A stretch of 64,000 bases of DNA from Campylobacter gracilis. Lineage in GTDB: Bacteria > Campylobacterota > Campylobacteria > Campylobacterales > Campylobacteraceae. The notes under the pieces were generated by a model that saw only the letters and a program-made list of their open reading frames with translations, was not told where the DNA came from and did not search any database. The translations under genes were made by a program, and so were the position numbers. How positions within the stretch are numbered: the stretch's first letter is position 1; each line of letters begins with the position of its first letter. Positions 54,950 to 63,891 of the stretch are shown piece by piece. The stretch covers positions 34,356-98,355 of the forward strand of contig NZ_JAHAFS010000006.1 of NCBI RefSeq assembly GCF_018374135.1, read 5' to 3'.

Positions 54950-55972
54950 ATGGATAGGAAAAAAATCTACAACCCCTTCTCCGACGAGACGCTTACCGAT
55001 CGCAAGGTCTTCAGCGGCAATCCGCAGGGAATTTTAAATTTTACCAAGGCAAAATATCAATGGGCGCTGAAGCTTTGGGATCTGATGGAGGCCAACACCT
55101 GGTTTCCAAAAGAGGTTGATACCACGGACGATGTGCGCGATTATAACTTCAATCTCACAAGCGCCGAGAAGCGGATGTATGATCTCGTATGGAGCCAGCT
55201 GATATCGATGGATAGCTTTCAGACCAACAATCTCGCCGATAATATCAACCCCTACATCACGGCTCCGGAGATCAACGCCGTGCTCGCTCGCCAAGCCTAC
55301 GAGGAGGCCAACCACAGCAAGTCCTACGCTGTCATGGTCGAGGCGATCTGTGAAAATACCGATCTCATTTACGAGATGGAGAAGCACGACGATATGCTCC
55401 GCAGGAAAAACAACTACATCTCAAGCGTCTATGAGGAGCTTGCGGGCGAGGTTAGCGACGATAAGCTGCTGCTAGCGATGGTGGCGAATCAAATTTTAGA
55501 AGGGATCTACTTCTATAGCGGCTTTACGTCGATCTATGCGCTCGCGCGCGCGGGCAAGATGCTAGGCAGCGCGCAGATGATCCGCTTCATACAGCGCGAC
55601 GAGATCACGCATCTGCTTCTCTTTCAAAACATGATAAATTCCGTCCGCAAAGAGCGCGCCGATCTGTTTAACAAGCGCAACGTGGATAAAATTTACGAGA
55701 TGTTCGAGACGGCGGGAAACTTAGAGATCGATTGGGGCAAATATATCACGGATAACCAAATCATGGGCTTTACGGACGATATCATCGAAGAATACATCCA
55801 CTACCTGGTCGATCAGCGCCTGCTTGCTATCGGGCTTGAGAAGCGATACGGCGCGAAACATCCGATAAAATGGGTCGATGATTTTTCTAAATTTAACGAT
55901 CAGAAGAGCAACTTTTTCGAGAGCAAGGTCACGAACTACAGCAAAGGAAGTTTGAGTTTCGATGATTTTTAG
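54950..55972 (+). CDS. nrdB: Class Ia ribonucleotide reductase beta subunit
   Basis: 340 aa ferritin-like protein. Metal ligands and radical site visible: YEEANHSKSYAVMVE (Glu-x2-His, with the tyrosyl radical Tyr four residues after His), and RDEITHLLLF (Glu-x2-His). C-terminus NYSKGSLSFDDF is the NrdA-binding tail. Its partner nrdA is not in the window. Together with nrdDG the cell has both oxygen-dependent and oxygen-free routes to deoxyribonucleotides. Confidence 0.95.
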   Translation: MDRKKIYNPFSDETLTDRKVFSGNPQGILNFTKAKYQWALKLWDLMEANTWFPKEVDTTDDVRDYNFNLTSAEKRMYDLVWSQLISMDSFQTNNLADNINPYITAPEINAVLARQAYEEANHSKSYAVMVEAICENTDLIYEMEKHDDMLRRKNNYISSVYEELAGEVSDDKLLLAMVANQILEGIYFYSGFTSIYALARAGKMLGSAQMIRFIQRDEITHLLLFQNMINSVRKERADLFNKRNVDKIYEMFETAGNLEIDWGKYITDNQIMGFTDDIIEEYIHYLVDQRLLAIGLEKRYGAKHPIKWVDDFSKFNDQKSNFFESKVTNYSKGSLSFDDF

Positions 55973-56119
55973 CGGATTTTGCGGTTTGAAATTTTGCTCC
56001 GCCGCATCGCGGCGCCCGCGCTTGGACGGCATTTTTAAAAATTTTATCAGCCTTAAATTTAGGCATGGCAGAAACTTTCGCGGCTTTAAATTTAACGCCT
56101 GGCTGGGCGGGAGCGCGCC

Positions 56120-56755
56120 ATGGTCTCGCTAGAGCGACTTCGCTGCGAAAAGATGGCGAACGACATCGCCGAGCAGGTAAGTTTAAATCCGGCGCTTTTT
56201 GAGGCGTTTTGTAGCGTCGCTAGAAGCGAGTTTGCCCCGCTTGGCGCGCACGCTTTCAGCCTTAACGCGCAGCCCATTTTAGCCAGCCAGTGGATCAGCT
56301 CGCCGCTGACGGTCGCGCGCATGACGATGGCGCTAAGCGTGGATCCGAAGGTCGAGAAAATTTTAGAGATCGGCTGCGGCAGCGGCTATCAAGCGGCGAT
56401 TTTAAGCAGGATGGTTCACCGCGTCTTTGCCGTAGAGCGCGTCGAGCGGCTGGTGGGTGAGGCGAAAAGGCACTTTGCAAATCTTGGGATTTCAAACATC
56501 AGCCTGCGTCATGACGACGGTAACGCGGGATGGAAAAATTTCTCCCCTTTCGATAGGATATTGCTCTCCGCGTGCGCCGAGCGGATAGACGAGCGGCTAT
56601 TTGCGCAGCTGGCAATCGGCGGAATTTTGGTCGCTCCGATGAATAGAGGCGGCTCGCAAAAGATCGTTAGATTTAGTAAAATTTCGCCAAGCGAGATCAA
56701 AGAAGAGGAGCTTGGCGCCTGCGAATTCGTCCCGCTGGTGCAGGGTCGCGGATAG
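56120..56755 (+). CDS. pcm: Protein-L-isoaspartate O-methyltransferase
   Basis: 211 aa. Repairs isoaspartyl residues by SAM-dependent methylation. Motifs: SQWISSPLTVARMT near residues 56-69, SAM loop LEIGCGSGYQAAILSR, then DDGNAGW. Start from VSLERLRCEKMA fits Campylobacter Pcm proteins, which share an N-terminal LRCEKMA-like start. Separate from neighbours. Confidence 0.9.
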   Translation: MVSLERLRCEKMANDIAEQVSLNPALFEAFCSVARSEFAPLGAHAFSLNAQPILASQWISSPLTVARMTMALSVDPKVEKILEIGCGSGYQAAILSRMVHRVFAVERVERLVGEAKRHFANLGISNISLRHDDGNAGWKNFSPFDRILLSACAERIDERLFAQLAIGGILVAPMNRGGSQKIVRFSKISPSEIKEEELGACEFVPLVQGRG

Positions 56756-56875
56756 ATCTAGCGCGCAGTAAATTTTAAAATTTCCTACCGCTTCCTAGCG
56801 CGTAAATTTAATAAAATTTGCTTTCGCGCTCCACTGCGAGATCAGAGTTTTATTAATTATTTATTTAAATTCAAG

Positions 56876-56881
56876 TACAAT
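56876..56881 (+). promoter_or_regulatory. -10 element for the McrB-like gene
   Basis: TACAAT, 30 bases before the ATG at 56912, in AT-rich sequence; AAGGATG is the ribosome-binding site. Confidence 0.4.
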
Positions 56882-56911
56882 ACACAATTTTTAATCTTTC
56901 AAGGATGAGTC

Positions 56912-58714
56912 ATGCAAGATTTTAGCAAGGAAAAGATAGAGTCGCTGGTCGCCAGCTGGAAAAATCACAACAAAAACCAATTCTGGCTTAAAAAACAAAC
57001 CGCGATCTCAAAGTATTTAGGCGAGATAAAGCGCTGCTTGGCGAGCTTTGATGAGGCCGAGAACGAGTTTTTGCAAACTCTGTATATAAATCTCAGCGAC
57101 GGCAATCTTAGAAGCTGCAAAATTTTATCTTTGGGCGAGAAGTTCGCGCACGCCGAGTATTTCTTTATGGATCAGTTTTTTGATTCCAATATCAGCGCGT
57201 TTTATTACGATTTCGCTTTTAAAGACCGCATCGTCGGCAAAAAGGAGCTGTTTCCTAAAAATGCCGTAAAAAGCGTAGCTAGCGTGCTTAGCGGCGAGGA
57301 TAAAAACATCGTCTCGCTTTATGTTTTTATCGAAAATATCGTTAAAAATTTCAATAGCTACTCTCAAGAGCGCACCGCGCGCGATATTTTTAAACAAAAG
57401 CTAGTCAATTTCTACGACGAGCTTTACAGGCTTCTTACGGTGGTGGATAGCGCTTTGGCAATCGATTTTTTCGACGTCGCTCTGCATAATCAGCCCTTCG
57501 TGCTGATGGAATTTTTAAAATCCGCGATAAATGCCGATAATTTCTATCTGATCGACAGCTACCTAAGCGACGACGGGATGCTAAATTTAGGACTTGCCGA
57601 GGGCGGCGATTTCGCACAAATTTCGCGCGAGAAGCTCTATCTGCTAGCTAGCATATTTGCGCAGTGCAACGATGAGTTCCCGACTCTCATTTATCGCGAT
57701 GAAACCGCGCAAATTTTATCCTTGCTCTACGACGAAAAAGTTGAAATTTTTGAAGAATTTTACGAAGTAAGTTCGCGATTTATCGCGGAATTTACCCCGT
57801 ATCCGCAGGACGTCGTGGGAGCGGCTAGGATCGTGTATTCGTCGCTATTTTTTGAATACATCAAAAACTACAAAAGCGAAGAGGTCGCGAAAAATACGAT
57901 ATTTTACGGCGCGATCGGTACCGGCAAGACCCGCAGATTGCGATCTTTGATCACCGAAAAGAAGCTCGCGACAAAAAATTTCCGCTACGTTTGCCTGCAC
58001 GAAGGCTTTGAATACCGCGATTTCATCGACGGATTTTACGGCAAAAGTTTCATAGACGGCGAGTTTAAAGCGCTTTGCAAAGAGGCGCTAAACGATCCGA
58101 AGGGTGAGTATTATTTTCTGATCGACAATGTAAGTGCCGCGAGCTTGGATAAAATTTTAGGCGAAGCCGCGGTGCTTTTGGATCGCCGCTACGACGAGAA
58201 AGATGAGCTTTCACTGATCCGCACGAAAAATTCCCACGTAATCGACAGCTTTGAAGAGGGCGAAAAAGCGCGCGCTAGCGTCGTTTTAAAGGACGGCCGC
58301 TCATATTTTGCGGTACCTAAAAATTTATACGTCCTATGCACTCTGAATGAGCACAAATGCGTTTCGCCGTCGATTGCGAAGGCGTTTAGATGGATCAGAT
58401 GCGAGTGTGATTACGGCGTGCTTGAGGATTATTTAAGAGATCGCGAGATCGTAAATGCAAGCGCGGTCGTTGCGGTTTGCAAGGCGCTGAATAAATTTAT
58501 CGCCGATGAGGCAAAGGGCCTGTGTGCGATCGGGCACGGCGTATTTATGGGGCTTACGCGCTATCAAAGTGGCGCGCAGATCATGCAGGAGGGGCTAAAC
58601 GGCTTTTTCGCCGAGGTGCTTGATCCGATCTTTAGGTGTGCGTCAAGCGGCGAAGATACCGCTACGAGCCTTAGCGAGCGCATCACTGAAGCCAGGAGCG
58701 TGTTTAAATTTTAG
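56912..58714 (+). CDS. Lone McrB-like AAA+ protein
   Basis: 600 aa. The C-terminal third is an McrB-type AAA+ module: Walker A FYGAIGTGKTRRLR near residues 331-344, then CLHEGFEYRDFIDGFYGKSF (the McrB-family YxDFIxG motif), and sensor-1 LYVLCTLNEHKCVSPSIAKA near 472-491. The Walker B segment YYFLIDNVSAAS keeps Asp but lacks the usual catalytic Glu (Asn instead), which may weaken hydrolysis. The N-terminal ~310 residues match no domain I know and may recognise a target. No McrC-type nuclease is adjacent, so it is not a normal McrBC restriction enzyme. Confidence 0.65.
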   Translation: MQDFSKEKIESLVASWKNHNKNQFWLKKQTAISKYLGEIKRCLASFDEAENEFLQTLYINLSDGNLRSCKILSLGEKFAHAEYFFMDQFFDSNISAFYYDFAFKDRIVGKKELFPKNAVKSVASVLSGEDKNIVSLYVFIENIVKNFNSYSQERTARDIFKQKLVNFYDELYRLLTVVDSALAIDFFDVALHNQPFVLMEFLKSAINADNFYLIDSYLSDDGMLNLGLAEGGDFAQISREKLYLLASIFAQCNDEFPTLIYRDETAQILSLLYDEKVEIFEEFYEVSSRFIAEFTPYPQDVVGAARIVYSSLFFEYIKNYKSEEVAKNTIFYGAIGTGKTRRLRSLITEKKLATKNFRYVCLHEGFEYRDFIDGFYGKSFIDGEFKALCKEALNDPKGEYYFLIDNVSAASLDKILGEAAVLLDRRYDEKDELSLIRTKNSHVIDSFEEGEKARASVVLKDGRSYFAVPKNLYVLCTLNEHKCVSPSIAKAFRWIRCECDYGVLEDYLRDREIVNASAVVAVCKALNKFIADEAKGLCAIGHGVFMGLTRYQSGAQIMQEGLNGFFAEVLDPIFRCASSGEDTATSLSERITEARSVFKF

Positions 58715-59147
58715 TCGCCGCTTACCGGAGATGCTATTTGCAATGAAATTTTAAAATTTCATTGCACTGCGTTTCGTTTGTGCTTGCAGATACGGCGCGC
58801 GAAATTGGGTTTAAATTTTATTTTATGCTGCGCGGGATTGCAAGACGATTGTAGCGCCATTTTATTTGTTGTGCAACACACCCATTGGATTGATTAAATT
58901 TGCTGTAAATTTAGACTTGAAATTTTAGTTCTCGCTTGCCATGTTTATCGGAGCGCGGGCACGGAGTTGGATTGAAATTTTGAGCTTTAAATTTAGCCTC
59001 AGCCGCTAAATTTACACAAAATCTTTATTTTGAAATTCTGCAGTATTTTCTACACGGAATTTTGATTGCTGGTGCAATTTCTGTTTTGATTAAATTTGAT
59101 TGAATTGAAGCAAACCTGTGGGGCTAAAACAGCGCGTGCTTTTAAAT
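58715..59147. other. Intergenic region without a supported gene
   Basis: 433 bases, AAATTT-rich, convergent gene ends. No clear terminator hairpin or RNA gene. Confidence 0.4.
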
Positions 59148-59657
59148 TTAGCTCAAAAGCCCTGCGCCTTTTATCCTCTGCGAGCGATCCGCCGCGTAGA
59201 TCCTCTTCCCGCCTACTACTTTGCTGCCCTCGATTTTGCCTCCCTTTACGTCGTATTTCCAGATCGGCGCGGCCGCCTTAAAATCCTCCACAAACTCGTT
59301 TATTAGCGCCAGAGCGACCTTGCGCTGCGGGCTTACGACGCCTGCGACGTAGGAGCTTTCGTGGATCGGCACGCCCCCGTTTGAATGCGCAAAAAGCACG
59401 AATGCGCCCTGTGCCGCGGCCTTTTGCTGCCACGCTTCGAACCAGGTCCGCAAAATCGGCTCGTAGATATCGAAGCTCAGCGCGCAGATGCCGCCCTCTT
59501 CGCGCACGATGCCTACAAAAGTAATGAACGCGCCGCAATTTGCGTCCTTAAATTTAGCGTACCAGCGCGATAAAATCGCGTTCACGTCCAAGCTGCCCTC
59601 ATAAATTTCAGGCTTGATCCCGCTTAAAATTTCCGGATTAAATTTAGCCTCGTTCAT
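59148..59657 (-). CDS. moaE: Molybdopterin synthase catalytic subunit
   Basis: 169 aa. Inserts sulfur into precursor Z in molybdopterin synthesis, with MoaD. Conserved parts: CGAFITFVGIVR near 42-53, YEPILRTWFEAW, APIWKYDVKGGKIEG containing active-site Lys residues. 15 bases after moaD. Supports the molybdo- or tungstoenzymes such as formate dehydrogenase. Confidence 0.9.
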   Translation of the reverse strand: MNEAKFNPEILSGIKPEIYEGSLDVNAILSRWYAKFKDANCGAFITFVGIVREEGGICALSFDIYEPILRTWFEAWQQKAAAQGAFVLFAHSNGGVPIHESSYVAGVVSPQRKVALALINEFVEDFKAAAPIWKYDVKGGKIEGSKVVGGKRIYAADRSQRIKGAGLLS

Positions 59658-59672
59658 AGCCGCCTTCTAAGC

Positions 59673-59894
59673 TTAGCCGCCGCAAACGGGAGGCAGAAGG
59701 CTCACGCGATCGCCGGATTTAAGCGCAAAATTCGCATCATAAATCATCTTATCATTTACCGCTACGGCGCAGTTTGCAAGCCACTCGCGCAAGCCTTCAT
59801 CCTTTTGCAGCTCCGCTTCTACCTCTTGCAAGGAGCTTGCGTTTAGACGCAGTGGCTCGCGCCCGATCGGCCCTAGAAATTCTACCTCTACCAT
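59673..59894 (-). CDS. moaD: Molybdopterin synthase sulfur-carrier subunit
   Basis: 73 aa ubiquitin-like protein ending in the Gly-Gly tail (SLLPPVCGG) that becomes the thiocarboxylate. Start at 59894 behind AAAGGAT. Transcribed with moaE, divergent from nspC. Confidence 0.9.
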   Translation of the reverse strand: MVEVEFLGPIGREPLRLNASSLQEVEAELQKDEGLREWLANCAVAVNDKMIYDANFALKSGDRVSLLPPVCGG

Positions 59895-59948
59895 TTTTAT
59901 CCTTTTTTAAAGATTGGGCGATTTTAACCAAAAATTCATAAAATTTTA

Positions 59949-59954
59949 TATAAT
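59949..59954 (+). promoter_or_regulatory. -10 element of nspC
   Basis: TATAAT, 27 bases before the nspC ATG at 59982, in the moaD-nspC divergent gap. Confidence 0.5.
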
Positions 59955-59981
59955 TGCGTAAAAATTTAATGAGAAAAAACG

Positions 59982-61136
59982 ATGAAAATCGATGAAATTT
60001 CGACTCCCGCTTACGTGTGCGAGGAGCAAAAACTGGTAAAAAATTTAGAAATTTTACGCGGCGTAGGTGAGCGAAGCGGCGCAAAAATTCTGTGCGCACT
60101 AAAAGGCTTTGCGTTTAGCTTAGCGATGCCCTACGTTGACAGATACCTCTGGGGTGCTACTTGCAGCGGCCTGCACGAGGCGAAATTCGCCGCGGAATTT
60201 ATCAAAAACGGCGAAATCCACACATACTCGCCCGCGTTTAAAGAGGATGATTTGGATGAAATTTTAAAAATTTCAAACCATGTCGTGTTCAATAGTGCCT
60301 CGCAGTGGCAAAAATACCGCGCAAAGGCGCTTGCTGCAGGAGCATCGTGCGGCTTGCGGATAAATCCGCAGACCTCCTTCGCGCCTAAAGACGCTTATAA
60401 TCCGTGCGGCAGCTTTAGCAGGCTAGGGATGAGCCTTGAGGCGCTGCAGCGGGCGATCTTGCAAGACGACGAGTTTTTGCACGGCATCTCTGGGCTGCAT
60501 TTTCACGCGCTGTGCGAAGAAAGCGCTCAGAGCCTAGAGCGGGTGCTTGAGGTTTTCGAGGCGAAATTCGGCAAGTATTTTAGAGCTCTAAAGTGGCTAA
60601 ATTTCGGCGGCGGTCATCATATCACGCGCGCAGGTTACGATGTGGAGCTACTGATAGATCTGATCAAAAAATTTCGCGAAAAATACGAAGTCGAAATTTA
60701 TCTCGAGCCCGGCGAGGCGGTAGGCTGGGAGTGCGGATATTTGGTCGCTAGTGTGCTTGACATAGTAGAGAACGGCGCTAAAATCGCTATTTTAGACGCT
60801 TCCGCTGAAGCTCATATGCCCGATACCGTGCTGATGCCGTATCGTCCTGCGGTACGCGGCGAGAGTAAGAGCGGTAAATTTAGCTATCGCTTCGGCGGCA
60901 ATACCTGCCTCGCAGGCGACGTCGCGGGGCTTGAGAGCGGGCAGCCCGAGTATAAATTTGACGCGCCGCTAAACATCGGCGATCGGGTCATTTTCGAGGA
61001 TCAGATCCACTATACGATCGTTAAAAACACGACCTTCAACGGCATCAAGCTGCCCGATCTCGTCTTAGCGGACGAGCGCGGAGAGGTTTTGGCAATCAAA
61101 AAATTCGGCTACGACGAGTATGCGAGGCGAAACTAG
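59982..61136 (+). CDS. nspC: Carboxynorspermidine / carboxyspermidine decarboxylase
   Basis: 384 aa PLP enzyme of the alanine racemase-like fold III. PLP Lys in ILCALKGFAFS near residues 35-45, LNFGGGHHITRAGYD (phosphate site), and YLEPGEAVGWECGYLVA. It makes spermidine or norspermidine by the carboxy route used in Campylobacter. The partner carboxynorspermidine synthase is not in this window. Confidence 0.93.
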   Translation: MKIDEISTPAYVCEEQKLVKNLEILRGVGERSGAKILCALKGFAFSLAMPYVDRYLWGATCSGLHEAKFAAEFIKNGEIHTYSPAFKEDDLDEILKISNHVVFNSASQWQKYRAKALAAGASCGLRINPQTSFAPKDAYNPCGSFSRLGMSLEALQRAILQDDEFLHGISGLHFHALCEESAQSLERVLEVFEAKFGKYFRALKWLNFGGGHHITRAGYDVELLIDLIKKFREKYEVEIYLEPGEAVGWECGYLVASVLDIVENGAKIAILDASAEAHMPDTVLMPYRPAVRGESKSGKFSYRFGGNTCLAGDVAGLESGQPEYKFDAPLNIGDRVIFEDQIHYTIVKNTTFNGIKLPDLVLADERGEVLAIKKFGYDEYARRN

Positions 61137-61193
61137 CGCCGCACTTAATGCAAAAATGTAATTTTGCTTTGTAAGAAAATTTTTTGCAAAAAA

Positions 61194-61202
61194 TGATATA
61201 AT
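61194..61202 (+). promoter_or_regulatory. Extended -10 element of the fdhC-yedF-selD run
   Basis: TGATATAAT, a TGn-extended -10, 29 bases before the fdhC start at 61232. Confidence 0.55.
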
Positions 61203-61231
61203 CGGCTCGAATTTTATATCTAAGGAAATCC

Positions 61232-62191
61232 ATGAAAAGATTGTTTCTCGCGCTTTTCGCCTGTATTTATGCGCAGGCTGAGGAGAAAAAATATGCCGAT
61301 ATCGTGCAGGGGAATAGCGATGTTTGGGGCAATGCAAGGCTTGAAAACATCGATAGTTACGGCAACGGCTTCGGTCCGATTTTTCTGCAATTTCAAGGAC
61401 ATCTGCAAAGCTCGGGCTTCTTTGCTTGGTTGGCGCTGGGTGCGGTTTTGGGCGTAATCATAGCTTTTATTGGGCACTACGCGATCATAGGACCGAAGCA
61501 CTTCGATCATCATGCGGGCAAGCCGATCTATGCGTTTAATAAATTTGAACGACTATACCATCTTGTAGCGGCCGTCGCATGGGCGGTCTTGGTTCCGACA
61601 GGCTTGATTATGATGTTTGGCGAAGAATTCGGCGGCGGCGCTTTCGTGAGGTTTTGTAAAAACGCTCACGGACTGGCTACGATAGCGTTTGCAATCTCCG
61701 TCGTGCCGATGTTTTTACTATGGTTTTGGCGTATGCTACCGCGAGCTTACGATATCAAATGGATGATGATCGTGGGCGGCTATTTAAGCAAAAAGAAGCG
61801 CACGATCCCTGCGGGTAAATTTAACGCAGGCCAAAAGGCGTGGTTTTGGGTCGCGACTTTAGGTGGTATAGTGATGATAGCAACGGGCGCGTCGATGTTT
61901 TTCTTAGACTACGATATCCCCGCAATGAGAAGTGCGCTAGGTATGAGTCAGATCGAAATTTTAAGAGCAAGCGCGATTATTCATAATTTTTTGGGCGCGG
62001 TCTGCGCGGTATTTTTGCTCGTGCATATCTACATGGCGGTCTTTGCGATCAGCGGTGCCATCCACTCGATGATCGATGGACACAAGCCGGAGGAGGAAGT
62101 TTACGTACTTCACCACTACTGGTATCGCGAGCTGTTGGATAAGGGGCAGATCGCTAAATCGCAATTCGAAGCGAAGTACCCGCGCTTATAA
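61232..62191 (+). CDS. fdhC: Formate dehydrogenase cytochrome b subunit (FdhC/gamma)
   Basis: 319 aa. Signal-like N-terminus, then four main membrane segments. Haem-ligand type histidines occur in FERLYHLVAAVAW, CKNAHGLATIAFA, AIIHNFLGAVCA and FLLVHIYMAVF. Gamma subunits of this family pass formate electrons to menaquinone. In C. jejuni the gene lies with fdhA and fdhB; here it is separate from them but followed by selenium genes, fitting a selenocysteine formate dehydrogenase. Confidence 0.88.
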   Translation: MKRLFLALFACIYAQAEEKKYADIVQGNSDVWGNARLENIDSYGNGFGPIFLQFQGHLQSSGFFAWLALGAVLGVIIAFIGHYAIIGPKHFDHHAGKPIYAFNKFERLYHLVAAVAWAVLVPTGLIMMFGEEFGGGAFVRFCKNAHGLATIAFAISVVPMFLLWFWRMLPRAYDIKWMMIVGGYLSKKKRTIPAGKFNAGQKAWFWVATLGGIVMIATGASMFFLDYDIPAMRSALGMSQIEILRASAIIHNFLGAVCAVFLLVHIYMAVFAISGAIHSMIDGHKPEEEVYVLHHYWYRELLDKGQIAKSQFEAKYPRL

Positions 62192-62275
62192 CTTGGGTAA
62201 ATTTTATGCGGGCCTGCTTGCGCGCGGCTCGCATTAGCTTTGAGGTTCAAAGAATTTTATTTTTAAGGATTACAT

Positions 62276-62872
62276 ATGCAACTAGATTGTCGCAATTTAA
62301 ATTGCCCGGAGCCGCTTTTGCGCGCTAAAAAAGCCTTCGGCGAGCTAAAAATCGGAGAGAATTTAGAAATTTTAGTAAACGACGTAGCGCCGCGCGAAAA
62401 TATAAAACGCTTTTTGGCTAAAAACGGCTTTGAGGCGCAAATTTCACAAGCAGGCGCCGACACGCTTATAAAAACCGTAAAAACGGACGAGCTAAAAGAT
62501 GAAAGTATCGACGATATTTATTGTAATGTCACGGCGCCAAAAAGAGGCAAGGTGATATTCCTAAACGAGGAGCAGTGCGGAAGCGGCCCGATCGGAAAGA
62601 GCTTGCTTGCTAAATTTTTAGGTGCGGCGCTAAGCTTAGATGAAAAGCCCGTAAAGGTCATCTGCGTAAACAACGCCGTGCGCATAACCACCAACCGCGG
62701 CCACGAATGCTTCGAAGCGATTAAAAAGCTAAGCGAAGCGGGAGCTGAAATTTTAAGCTGCGGAAGCTGTCTGGAGAGCTATAAACTAGTCGATAAGCTC
62801 GCGATCGGCGAGATTTCAAACGCATACGAAATCATGGACGTCCTATCAAAATACGAAGTAATCAAGCTATGA
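62276..62872 (+). CDS. yedF: YedF: TusA-like sulfurtransferase linked to selenium use
   Basis: 198 aa. N-terminal TusA domain with LDCRNLNCPEPLL (the CPxP cysteine) at ~4-16 and a C-terminal DsrE/YedF extension with ILSCGSCLESYKL near 159-171. The longer YedF form co-occurs with selenophosphate synthesis and is thought to carry selenium. Overlaps selD by 4 bases (ATGA). Confidence 0.88.
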   Translation: MQLDCRNLNCPEPLLRAKKAFGELKIGENLEILVNDVAPRENIKRFLAKNGFEAQISQAGADTLIKTVKTDELKDESIDDIYCNVTAPKRGKVIFLNEEQCGSGPIGKSLLAKFLGAALSLDEKPVKVICVNNAVRITTNRGHECFEAIKKLSEAGAEILSCGSCLESYKLVDKLAIGEISNAYEIMDVLSKYEVIKL

Positions 62873-63891
62873 TCTACAGAGATTTTAACCTCACGAAATT
62901 TATTGCAGCCGCCGGTTGAGCCGCCAAGCTTGACCCGGCGGGTCTAACCGAAAATCTTGGAAATTTAATCGAGCCCAATGCAAGCCTGCTTTCGTCCACC
63001 TGCAGCAACGAAGATGCGAGCGTATTTCGCATAAGCGACGATCTTGCGCTCGTGCAGACGCTCGATTTTATCACTCCTTTGGTGGACGATCCGTTTATCT
63101 TCGGACAGATCGCGGCGGCAAACTCCCTAAGTGACGTATTTGCAATGGGCGGCGAAGTGATAAATGCCCTAAACATCGTGGGTTTTGACGATTGTCATTT
63201 CTCAAACGAAATTCTGCGCGAAATTCTGTGCGGCGGCAAAGACAAAATCAAAGAGTGCGGAGGGGCTTTGGTGGGCGGTCACACCATCTCTACCCCCGAA
63301 ATTTATTATGGGCTTAGCGTCACGGGGCGCGTAAATCCGCGTAAATTTTGGAGCAATAACACTGCGCGCGAAGGCGACCTGCTGATCCTAACAAAACCCC
63401 TCGGTACGGGCATCATCGCTACGGCTATAAAGGCGAAATTTCTTAAATTTGAAGAATTTCGTGACGCGATAGAGAGCATGATTTTGTTAAATTTTTATGC
63501 CGTGGGCGCGCTAGCGGGTTTAAAAATACATGCCGCAACCGACGTAACGGGCTTTGGGCTGCTCGGACACGCGCTTGAAATGATAAATGAGAGCGTGAGT
63601 TTTAAAATTTATCCTAGCAAAATTCCGCTTTTAAAAAGCGCCTTCAGATGCCTTGATGAGGGGCTGATCCCCGCCGGAAGCTATAAAAATTTAAAATTTA
63701 TCGCACCTGGCGTCGATTCCGAGCCGGACATAACGCTTTGCGACGCGCAAACCAGCGGCGGACTTCTGCTTGCCGTAGCGGAAAAGGACGCGGCGCGAGC
63801 GCTTGCGAATTTAAAAAACGCAGGCTACGCTAGTAGCGCTATCATCGGCGAAGTAGTAGCGCGTGCCGAGCATAAAATTTATTTAGTTTAA
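62869..63891 (+). CDS. selD: Selenide, water dikinase SelD with in-frame UGA (selenocysteine)
   Basis: 340 aa when the TGA at 62917-62919 is read as selenocysteine (residue 17). The N-terminus reads MIYRDFNLTKFIAAAG-U-AAKLDPAGL, exactly where E. coli SelD has its catalytic Cys17. Downstream: LVQTLDFITPLVDDPFIFGQ, ALVGGHTISTPE, DVTGFGLLGHALEM and DAQTSGGLLLAVA, all hallmarks of the enzyme that makes selenophosphate from selenide and ATP. A naive reading would miss the first ~60 residues by starting at 63052. Coupled to yedF by ATGA overlap. Confidence 0.92.
62917..62941 (+). promoter_or_regulatory. Candidate bacterial SECIS hairpin in selD
   Basis: Two bases after the TGA, CCGCC (62921-62925) pairs with GGCGG (62937-62941) around an 11-base loop AAGCTTGACCC. 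It is close to the UGA as needed for SelB, though the loop shape is only a candidate. Confidence 0.45.

Noticed and set aside
59096..59306. Plus-strand frames opposite moaE
   Set aside because: Shadow of the real gene on the minus strand; composition not coding.
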